17,452 nucleotides of DNA from Candidatus Bipolaricaulota bacterium (GTDB lineage Bacteria > Bipolaricaulota > Bipolaricaulia > Bipolaricaulales > Bipolaricaulaceae). This document shows, piece by piece, positions 1-5,737 of this stretch (positions are counted from its first letter, which is position 1; each line of letters begins with the position of its first letter). Location: contig JAJOKL010000150.1 of NCBI GenBank assembly GCA_021129895.1, forward strand, positions 1-17,452. The letters are read 5' to 3'. Position numbers and translations under genes: made by a program. The notes under the pieces were generated by a model. It saw only the letters and a program-made list of their open reading frames with translations, searched no databases and had not been told where the DNA came from.

Positions 1-55
1 TCTTGCTCGCTCGCTTCGCAAGGTCTTACTCACCCCCTGGCGCAATATCTGGGTT
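1..55. mobile_element. Probable mobile-element end, left copy
   Basis: These 55 bases match the reverse complement of 17369-17423 at 54 positions; the one difference is T at 27 against C at 17397. Read outward from the window (minus strand) both copies begin with CCCAGATATTGCGCC. Each copy stops an otherwise normal reading frame, LacI here and a secreted protein at the right end, and nothing matches beyond the repeat. That pattern fits the end of an insertion sequence or MITE present in several genomic copies, which also explains why the assembled piece stops here. No transposase is visible and I cannot name the family. A chimeric assembly join is the main alternative. Confidence 0.6.
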
Positions 56-647
56 CCAACCGTTCCTTGGCGCTTGAGATGTGCAGCGGACCGTTGATCA
101 TCGCGATCCTGGTATGCCCAAGCTTGATCAGATGTTCGGTCGCCAGGTACCCACCCTGTACGTCGTCGGTGACCACGTAGTCGGTCTCTAGGTCATCAAA
201 ATGCCGCCCCAGGAGCACGAACGGAAGCCCAGACTCCTTCAATTTCTCGATCGTCTCCGTCCCGGTCTGGACGGGGGTGATGAGAAGCCCATCCACGCGC
301 TCGGCAAGCATCACCTCGATGGCCTCTCCTTCTCGCGCGTAGTCCTCATCGGTGTCCTGCAGGATGATGCTGTAACCGTGCCTGTAAGCAGCTTCGCGCA
401 CCCCTTTTACCAAGGCACCGAAATATGGGTTGGCGATGTCCGTAACGATGACCCCGATGGTCCGCGTCTTATTGGAACGCAAGCCCCGGGCGAGCTTGTT
501 CGGTCGGTACCCGAGCTCCTCAGCGACCTTCAGGACCCGAGCGCGGGTCTCCGGGCTCACATCGGGCTTTCCGGCCAAGGCCCGGGAGACGGTGTTCACC
601 GACACCCCAGCTGCCCGGGCCACGTCCCGCATCGTCACATTGACCAT
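30..647 (-). CDS. LacI-family transcriptional repressor, C-terminus lost at the repeat
   Basis: This is a DNA-binding repressor of the LacI/GalR family. The N-terminal helix-turn-helix is clear (about residues 6-26, DVARAAGVSVNTVSRALAG), followed by the hinge helix region (about 47-60, YRPNKLARGLRS) and the first part of the periplasmic-binding-protein-like sensor domain (TIGVIVTDIANPYF). Residues 1-198 look native; the last seven (PRYCARG) are encoded by the terminal repeat, which supplies the stop codon. Family members are usually about 330-340 residues, so roughly 40 percent of the sensor domain is missing and ligand response and dimer contacts are probably lost. The ATG at 647 is preferred over the ATG at 632, which has no ribosome site; GAAAG just before 647 is weak. 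A sigma70-type promoter and three operator-like sites lie directly upstream, so autoregulation is likely. The effector is unknown. Confidence 0.88.
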   Translation of the reverse strand: MVNVTMRDVARAAGVSVNTVSRALAGKPDVSPETRARVLKVAEELGYRPNKLARGLRSNKTRTIGVIVTDIANPYFGALVKGVREAAYRHGYSIILQDTDEDYAREGEAIEVMLAERVDGLLITPVQTGTETIEKLKESGLPFVLLGRHFDDLETDYVVTDDVQGGYLATEHLIKLGHTRIAMINGPLHISSAKERLEPRYCARG

Positions 648-652
648 CTTTC

Positions 653-688
653 GGTAACGTTGCCGGTATCGTTACCGGGAACGTTATT
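653..688. promoter_or_regulatory. Three tandem LacI-type operator-like 12-mers
   Basis: Three contiguous 12-base units, GGTAACGTTGCC (653-664), GGTATCGTTACC (665-676) and GGGAACGTTATT (677-688), are each near-palindromic around a central CG. This is the symmetry expected of LacI/GalR-family operators. They begin two bases past the -10 box of the lacI-like gene and cover its predicted transcription start, so binding would block initiation. Autorepression is inferred from this position; no binding data exist. Confidence 0.6.
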
Positions 689-690
689 AA

Positions 691-719
691 ACTATACAGC
701 GTGATGCTCGCTAAGTCAA
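691..719 (-). promoter_or_regulatory. Promoter of the LacI-family gene
   Basis: On the minus strand TTGACT (714-719) and TATAGT (691-696) are separated by exactly 17 bases, a strong sigma70-type promoter. The predicted start is near 684, inside the operator triplet, giving a leader of about 37 bases. The promoter lies just after the racemase gene, so the repressor gene has its own transcription unit. Confidence 0.75.
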
Positions 720-738
720 GAGGAGAAGATCAGTAAAA

Positions 739-1428
739 CTACTTCAATGACTCCTCCAAGGCGGCCAGGGCGTGGATCCTGGCGGTGTCGAAAACGGGAA
801 CAGGCGTGTCCTCAGGTTTGATCAGGAGCGGAAGCTCCGTACACCCCAGGATCACCCCCTGAGCCCCTCGCTGCGCCAACCCCTCTGTCACCTTTAGCAG
901 CTCCCGGCGGGAGTCCTCCCGCACCCTGCCATGAACCAGCTCCTCGTAGATCACCCGGTGCACCAGCTCCCGCTCCCCCGGAGGCGGGACCAGCGCCGCG
1001 ATCCCGAACCTAGCAAGGCCATGGCGGAAGAATGCCTTCTCCATGGTGATCCGGGTGCCGAGGAGCCCCACCTGAGTTAGGCCCGCCTCCGCCACCGCCC
1101 GGGCGGTGGCGTCCACGATGCTCAGCAGGGGGATGGGGGAGCGGGCCTGCACCACCTCGAACACGATGTGAAGCGTATTGGCGGCGATGAGGCCGAAGTC
1201 CGCCCCGGCCCGGGCCAAGATCTTAAACGCGTCCCCCATCCGAGCCGCCAGCTCGTCCCAGCAGCCGGCATGTTGGAGCTGGGCGTACTCGGCAAAGGAG
1301 ACGGAGTAGATGAAGATCTCCGGGTAGCCGGCATCCCCGAACCGGCGGATGTACTCCCGGGTGATGGTCAGGTAATAGCTGGCGGTGGACTCGGCGCTCA
1401 CCCCGCCCAGGATCCCGATTCGCAGCAT
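739..1428 (-). CDS. Aspartate/glutamate racemase family protein
   Basis: The 229-residue product fits the two-domain Asp/Glu racemase superfamily (RacX/YgeA type), cofactor-independent enzymes that interconvert amino acid enantiomers. It starts with the family signature MLRIGILGGVSAESTASYY. The second catalytic block is intact (residues 192-200, VILGCTELP, Cys196). In the first block, where the family usually has Cys-Asn-Thr or a similar motif, this protein reads IAANTLH (81-87), with Ala at position 83. If the alignment is right, one of the two acid/base thiols is missing, so activity may be altered or the enzyme may be of a related type. Length is normal. There is no clear ribosome-binding site; a promoter places its -10 box six bases before the ATG, suggesting a leaderless mRNA. 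Substrate cannot be deduced. Confidence 0.85.
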   Translation of the reverse strand: MLRIGILGGVSAESTASYYLTITREYIRRFGDAGYPEIFIYSVSFAEYAQLQHAGCWDELAARMGDAFKILARAGADFGLIAANTLHIVFEVVQARSPIPLLSIVDATARAVAEAGLTQVGLLGTRITMEKAFFRHGLARFGIAALVPPPGERELVHRVIYEELVHGRVREDSRRELLKVTEGLAQRGAQGVILGCTELPLLIKPEDTPVPVFDTARIHALAALEESLK

Positions 1429-1434
1429 GAGCAG

Positions 1435-1463
1435 AGCCTACCGTTGTCCCAGCGGTGAAGCAA
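1435..1463 (-). promoter_or_regulatory. Promoter of the racemase gene, predicted leaderless
   Basis: On the minus strand TTGCTT (1458-1463), a 17-base spacer and TAGGCT (1435-1440) are followed by six bases and then the ATG at 1428. Transcription would begin at or next to the A of the start codon. No Shine-Dalgarno sequence is present, which agrees with a leaderless transcript. The hexamers are only moderately good. Confidence 0.45.
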
Positions 1464-1503
1464 CCGAAAAGGAGGCCGTCCTCCGGGACGGCCTCCTTCG
1501 GTT
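1462..1503 (-). terminator. Terminator after the frameshifted secreted-protein gene
   Basis: A 13 bp perfect stem (arms 1469-1481 and 1486-1498, loop TCCG) is extended by an outer 5 bp AACCG/CGGTT pairing. It sits 14 bases past the stop codon at 1517. On the minus strand the left arm ends in TTTTCGGTT, a short U-tract. It separates the secreted-protein gene from the racemase gene downstream and slightly overlaps the racemase -35 box. Confidence 0.7.
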
Positions 1504-1516
1504 CCGAGCCTATCCG

Positions 1517-2216
1517 CTAGAAGTAGTATTCGGTGATGTTCTTTACGTCCAGGACTTCCCCGTAGTATTCCAAGGCCAGCACCACCGGGAGGTCCACCAT
1601 CTGCACGTCCACCAGGCCCCAGATGAGCCCCCCTGCCAACCACGGTTTCCAAATCGATGAACTCGGACTCATGTGGTCCCAGGGCCACGTTCGTCTCATA
1701 CAGCGTGTTCCCCACCGGGCCGTAAATGGAAACGGCAACCGAAACCGGCACCTCCCAAGGGTTCATGGGTATCACCCCGGTGGTGACGTCCCCCGCTTGG
1801 GTGTAGTAAGCCCCCAACCAGTAAGGAGTTCCTGGGTCTAACATCGGTACCTCCTGAGAGATCGTGTCTATCGACACCACCGTGCCATCTGCCAGGTACT
1901 CGAGTCCTATTATTAATCGGTTATCGGCTTCCACAGTTACCACGCCCCAGGAGCTGTCCTGGCGAGGCACGTAGTCACTTAGCACATAGTAATCGGCCTC
2001 ATAGCCGGTTAGGATACCGACCTTTGTCCACGTCAAGTTCCCCCAAGCGTCATAGACCTTGAGCACGTACCCGGTGTCACTGGGCATGGTGTTGAGGGGA
2101 TTGACCGAGGGGTCCTGCCCCCCGGAAACGTCGTAATAGAAAGCATAGAAGTGCTGGCCCAGTCCTAAGGTGCCGCGGATCAAAGCCAAACTGAAAAGCG
2201 CAACAGTCTTCCTCAT
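1517..2216 (-). CDS. Secreted protein of unknown function, frameshifted at a G6 run
   Basis: No family is recognised. The ATG at 2216 follows a purine-rich AAGGGGGAGG site and begins MRKTVALFSLALIRGTLGLG, a basic start plus hydrophobic stretch that reads as a signal peptide, so export is likely. The mature part is rich in Tyr, Val and Gly (for example GYEADYYVLSDYVPRQ) and looks beta-rich. As written, the frame is good to ETVVGRG (about 1635) and then becomes low-quality sequence running to a stop at 1398 inside the racemase gene. Removing one G from the run of six (C6 at 1628-1633 on the plus strand) restores a sensible C-terminus, LIWGLVDVQMVDLPVV to ITEYYF, with a stop at 1517 just before a terminator. 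That gives a 232-residue protein. Sequencing error, mutation or phase variation are all possible. Confidence 0.65.
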
Positions 2217-2244
2217 ACCTCCCCCTTCAGTTGTTAGTTTCCTC

Positions 2245-2273
2245 ACCCTACACCCTGGAGGAAATGGGGTCAA
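2245..2273 (-). promoter_or_regulatory. Possible promoter of the secreted-protein gene
   Basis: On the minus strand TTGACC (2268-2273) and TAGGGT (2245-2250) are 17 bases apart, upstream of the ATG at 2216. The -35 box overlaps the gcvPB stop codon. The -10 box is weak, so the gene may also be read through from the gcv operon. Confidence 0.4.
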
Positions 2274-3718
2274 GGACGGGGGAGGCGCAAGAGGGGTTTT
2301 CTGGCTGCCCGGGCCTCATCCAGGCGCCGCACCGGGGCGGTGTGGGGCGCTTCCTTGAGGAGTTCCGGAGATTCCCGGGCCTCGCGGGCGATCTCCTCCA
2401 TGGCGACGGCGAAGGCGTCCAAGATCTCCTTGGGTTCGGTCTCGGTGGGCTCGATCATCAGAGCTTCCTTCACGATCAGGGGGAAATAGATAGTGGGGGG
2501 GTGGAAGCCGTAGTCGATGAGCCGCTTGGCGATATCCAACGTGCGCACCTCCCCAAAACTATCCCCAGACAGCACGAACTCGTGTTTGCAGAGCCGGTCG
2601 TAGGGGAGCCTGTAGGTCTTCTTCAGCCGCTCCTTGAGGTAGTTGGCGGCCAGCACCGCCCCCAGGGACACCTCCCGTAGGCCCTCGTCCCCCAGGGTGA
2701 GGATGTAGGCCAGGGCCCGCACCAACACCAGGAAATTGCCGAAATGGGGGTGGACCCGGCCAATGGACTTGGGCCGATCGTAGTCCAACCGGAATTTATC
2801 CCCCTCCTTGACCACCTGCGGCACCGGAAGGTAAGGCACGAGCGGCTCCGAGACGGTCCCCGGCCCTGCCCCTGGGCCCCCGCCCCCGTGGGGGGTGGAG
2901 AAGGTTTTATGCAAGTTAAAGTGAAAGACGTCCGCCCCCATGTCCCCGGGCCGGGCCCGCCCCAAATACGCGTTCAGGTTCGCCCCGTCGAAGTAGCAGA
3001 GGCCCCCGGCCCGGTGCACGAGCTCCGTGATCTCTAGGATCTCCTCCTCGAAGATGCCCAGGGTGTTGGGCACGGTGAGCATGATCCCGGCCACGTCCTC
3101 CCCCAGGGCCGCCTCCAGGGCCGCCACGTCCACCGTGCCTCGATCGTTGGAGGGGATGGAGACCACCTCGAAGCCGACCATGGCCGCCGAGGCGGGGTTG
3201 GTGCCGTGGGCGGAGTCGGGGAGCAGGATCTTCACCCGCCGCTCCAGCTCCCCCCGCTCCTGGAAGTAGCGCTTGAAGAGGAGCATCCCGGTGAGCTCCC
3301 CGTGGGCCCCGGCCGCCGGCTGCAAGGTGATCCCCGGCATCCCGGCGATACCCTTCAGGCACTCGGAAAGTTCCCACAGGACCTCCAGCGCCCCCTGCAC
3401 CTCCTCCTCGGAAAGCAACGGGTGGAGGCCGGAGAAGCCGGGCAGGCGCGCCAGCTCCTCGTTCACTTTCGGGTTGTACTTCATGGTGCAGGAGCCAAGC
3501 GGGTAAAAGCCCGTGTCCACCCCGTAGTTCATCCGCGCAAGACGCAGGTAATGTCGCACCAGCTCCGGCTGGGAGACCTCCGGGAGCCAAGGGGGCTCCC
3601 GCCGCCTCACCCCCTCCGGGATGTAGGAGAGGATTTCTTGTTCTGGCTCGGAAAGCGGGGGCAGGGAGACACCTCTCCGGCCCGGGGCCCCCAGGTCGTA
3701 GATGGTCCCGCTCTTCAA
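2270..3718 (-). CDS. gcvPB: Glycine dehydrogenase (decarboxylating) subunit 2
   Basis: This is the catalytic half of the split P-protein, which decarboxylates glycine with pyridoxal phosphate and passes the aminomethyl group to the lipoyl arm of GcvH. The 482-residue product has FYPLGSCTMKYNPK (residues 71-84), DSAHGTNPASA, and the PLP-lysine block HFNLHKTFSTPHGGGGPG with Lys271 as the expected Schiff-base residue. Length is normal for the subunit. The start is TTG at 3718, which overlaps the gcvPA stop in a TTGA junction and has AAAGGAGG a few bases before it. The frame stays open far upstream (to 4681), but that part is antisense-quality sequence overlapping gcvPA and is not coding. It forms an operon with gcvH and gcvPA. 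Confidence 0.96.
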   Translation of the reverse strand: MKSGTIYDLGAPGRRGVSLPPLSEPEQEILSYIPEGVRRREPPWLPEVSQPELVRHYLRLARMNYGVDTGFYPLGSCTMKYNPKVNEELARLPGFSGLHPLLSEEEVQGALEVLWELSECLKGIAGMPGITLQPAAGAHGELTGMLLFKRYFQERGELERRVKILLPDSAHGTNPASAAMVGFEVVSIPSNDRGTVDVAALEAALGEDVAGIMLTVPNTLGIFEEEILEITELVHRAGGLCYFDGANLNAYLGRARPGDMGADVFHFNLHKTFSTPHGGGGPGAGPGTVSEPLVPYLPVPQVVKEGDKFRLDYDRPKSIGRVHPHFGNFLVLVRALAYILTLGDEGLREVSLGAVLAANYLKERLKKTYRLPYDRLCKHEFVLSGDSFGEVRTLDIAKRLIDYGFHPPTIYFPLIVKEALMIEPTETEPKEILDAFAVAMEEIAREARESPELLKEAPHTAPVRRLDEARAARKPLLRLPRP

Positions 3719-5040
3719 CTGGTCCCTCCTTTGAGCGCCGAGACAAACCGGGAAAGTTCTTCCTCGCTGCGCCGCTCGGTCACCGCCACCAGGAACGCAC
3801 CCGCAAGCCCTGCTTTTTCCACTTCCTCCGGTGGTAGGACGGCGATCCCCGCCTCCCGGAGTTTTTTCACCGCCCCTCCCGGATCCGGGCAGCGCACCGG
3901 GAACTCGTTGAAGAACGGCCCGGTGAGGGCTAGATCGAATCCGGGGAGGGCGGAGATCTCCTCCGCCAGGCGGTGGGCCCGGGCCAGGGAGAGCAGGACC
4001 ACCCGCTTGAGGCCCTCGGGGCCCAGGGCGGCCAGGTACACCGTGGCGGCCAGGGCGCACAGGGCGGAGTTGGTGCAGATGTTGGAGGTGGCCCGTTCCC
4101 GGCGGATGTGCTGCTCGCGGGTCTGGAGGGCCATCACGTAGCCTATCTTCCCCTCCGCGTCCACGGTCTGGCCGGAGATGCGCCCCGGCATCCGCCTGAG
4201 GTGCTTTTCGCGGGTGGCGAAGATTCCGAGGAGCGGGCCCCCGAAGGAGGGAGGATTTCCTAAGACCTGGCCCTCCCCCACCACCACGTCCGCTCCGAAT
4301 GACCCGGGAGGCTCCAGCACCCCCAGGGCGATGGGGTTTACGTAGACGATCAGGAACGCCTCGCCCAGCCTCTCCTTCAAGCCGGAAAGGTCCTCGATGA
4401 TCCCGAAGAAGTTGGGCTGCTGCACGATGAGGGCGCAGGTCCCTTCGGGGACCTCGGACAGGACCAGCCGGCCCTCCTCGTCGAAGGGCAGGTCCACCAG
4501 CTCCAGCCCCGCCCCCCAGGCGTAAGTGGCAAGCACCTCCCTCACCCGAGGGTTGAGGTACTGGGGGACGAGCACTTGTTTTCCCCCAGTGGTCCGGTGG
4601 GCCATGAGCACCGCCTCCGCCAGGGCGGTGGCCCCGTCGTACATGGAGGCATTGGCCACTTCCATCCCGGTGAGTTCGCAAACCATGGTCTGGTACTCGA
4701 ACATCCAGGTCAGAGTCCCCTGGGAGACCTCCGCCTGGTAGGGGGTGTAGGCGGTGTAGAGCTCCGGCTGGCTGAGTACGTAGTCCACCACCGCCGGGAC
4801 GAAGTGGTCGTAGATCCCCCCGCCCAAGAACGGAATCAGCTTTCTCCCGGTGGATTTTTCGGAAAGCTCGGTGAGGTGCCGGCGCACCCAGTCCTCGTCC
4901 CGAGGAGGGAGGCCAAGCGGGCGGTACCTCCTCCTCACCTCCTCCGGGATATCACCAAAAAGGGCCTCCGGATCACGGAGGCCCACCTCCTGGAGCATCG
5001 CCCGGATGTCCGGGGGCGTGTGGGGAATGTATCCGCTCAT
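3715..5040 (-). CDS. gcvPA: Glycine dehydrogenase (decarboxylating) subunit 1
   Basis: This is the non-lysine half of the split P-protein and pairs with GcvPB to form the glycine decarboxylase heterotetramer. The 441-residue product has the family landmarks YTPYQAEVSQGTLTWMFEYQTM, MYDGATALAEA, VQQPNFFGIIED and the late block QTREQHIRRERATSNICTN. It starts at ATG 5040 (MSGYIPHTPPD), overlapping the gcvH stop in an ATGA junction, which implies translational coupling so that H and P proteins are made together. Length is normal. The open frame extending upstream to 5382 is discarded because it overlaps gcvH out of frame. Confidence 0.96.
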   Translation of the reverse strand: MSGYIPHTPPDIRAMLQEVGLRDPEALFGDIPEEVRRRYRPLGLPPRDEDWVRRHLTELSEKSTGRKLIPFLGGGIYDHFVPAVVDYVLSQPELYTAYTPYQAEVSQGTLTWMFEYQTMVCELTGMEVANASMYDGATALAEAVLMAHRTTGGKQVLVPQYLNPRVREVLATYAWGAGLELVDLPFDEEGRLVLSEVPEGTCALIVQQPNFFGIIEDLSGLKERLGEAFLIVYVNPIALGVLEPPGSFGADVVVGEGQVLGNPPSFGGPLLGIFATREKHLRRMPGRISGQTVDAEGKIGYVMALQTREQHIRRERATSNICTNSALCALAATVYLAALGPEGLKRVVLLSLARAHRLAEEISALPGFDLALTGPFFNEFPVRCPDPGGAVKKLREAGIAVLPPEEVEKAGLAGAFLVAVTERRSEEELSRFVSALKGGTS

Positions 5041-5420
5041 CCCTGTCCCCCAACCAGCGACTCGTAGCCGGCGGCATCCAATAGCTCCTCGAGCTCCGCC
5101 GGGTCCGCAAGCTTGAGCACGAAGATCCAGCCTTCCCCGTAGGGGTCCTTGTTCACCAGCTCCGGGGTGGACTCCAGCGCGGAGTTCGCCTCCACCACCT
5201 CCCCGGAGACGGGGGCGTACACCTCCCCCACCGCCTTCACCGACTCCACCGTGCCCAGAAGCTCCCCCTTTTTCGCCACCTTCCCCACCTCGGGGAGCTC
5301 CACGAACACGATGTCCCCCAGCTCCTTCTGGGCGTGGTGGGTGATCCCTACCCGCACTTTTCCGTCCTCTTCTTTCACCCACTCGTGGTCTTTGGTGTAC
5401 TTAAGTTCTTGTGGAATCAA
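5037..5420 (-). CDS. gcvH: Glycine cleavage system H protein
   Basis: This is the lipoyl carrier that shuttles the aminomethyl group from the P-protein to the T-protein and is then reoxidised by dihydrolipoamide dehydrogenase. The 127-residue product shows the H-protein start LKYTKDHEWV, the VGITHHAQKELGDIVFVELPE strand region, and the lipoylation site GTVESVKAVGEVYAPVSGEV with Lys62 as the modified residue. The start is TTG at 5420, with AAAGGAGG ending five bases before it. It is the first gene of gcvH-gcvPA-gcvPB. No gcvT (aminomethyltransferase) or lpd lies in the window, so the T and L proteins must be encoded elsewhere. Confidence 0.96.
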   Translation of the reverse strand: MIPQELKYTKDHEWVKEEDGKVRVGITHHAQKELGDIVFVELPEVGKVAKKGELLGTVESVKAVGEVYAPVSGEVVEANSALESTPELVNKDPYGEGWIFVLKLADPAELEELLDAAGYESLVGGQG

Positions 5421-5439
5421 GGCATCCTCCTTTCGCAGA

Positions 5440-5469
5440 ACTATACCGGCTCTCGAGCCCGTTGCACAA
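5440..5469 (-). promoter_or_regulatory. Promoter of the gcvH-gcvPA-gcvPB operon
   Basis: On the minus strand TTGTGC (5464-5469) and TATAGT (5440-5445) are separated by 18 bases. The predicted start is near 5433, giving a leader of only about 13 bases that holds just the AAAGGAGG ribosome site. A transcript from here has no room for a glycine riboswitch. Confidence 0.5.
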
Positions 5470-5737
5470 GGACAAGAGCCGCAAGGATCCAGGCCTTGCC
5501 GGCCCTCTTCTTCGGCCGCCGCCCCTCCTGCGCGATGGTCCAGGGAAAGTGTCCATCTTCACTTGCGCCTTTCCTCAAGGGTCTGGTCCTGTAAACCAAA
5601 TTCACGGAACCAGATGTGGAAATAGGCTCCCCGTTCTGCTTGGTGCCGAGGAGTGTTGCGGCGTGGGCCATAAGCTTTCGTTTTTCCCCATCCAAGGGAC
5701 CCGAGACTGGTATTCTGTTTCCCACCCACCGGGCCCG
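5446..5737 (-). other. Gap between dnaB and gcvH; possible small ORF, otherwise unassigned
   Basis: About 320 bp separate the dnaB stop from gcvH. A minus-strand frame from GTG 5725 (or ATG 5671) to a stop at 5441 could give a 94-residue (or 76-residue) basic peptide with a hydrophobic tail (AWILAALVLV). Codon use differs from the neighbours (ATA, AGA, AGT), there is no good ribosome site, and its stop lies within the gcv -10 box. It may be a gene remnant or simply non-coding. I see no glycine riboswitch, tRNA, SRP RNA or RNase P RNA motif in it. Confidence 0.2.
5478..5503 (-). terminator. Possible terminator hairpin between dnaB and gcvH
   Basis: GCCGCAAGG (5478-5486) pairs with CCTTGCCGGC (5494-5503) as a 9 bp stem with one bulged base and a 7-base loop. 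On the minus strand it is followed by TCTTGTCCTTG, a poor U-tract. It would end the dnaB transcript before the gcv promoter. The assignment is weak. Confidence 0.3.

Noticed and set aside
3719..4681. Upstream extension of the gcvPB frame
   Set aside because: The frame is open but overlaps gcvPA in another phase with Arg/Gly/Pro-rich sequence; the TTGA junction and ribosome site at 3718 mark the true start. The extension of the gcvPA frame to 5382 was rejected for the same reason.
5421..5737. Glycine riboswitch upstream of gcvH
   Set aside because: No tandem aptamer-like conserved segments are visible on the minus strand, and the predicted transcription start leaves a leader of only about 13 bases.
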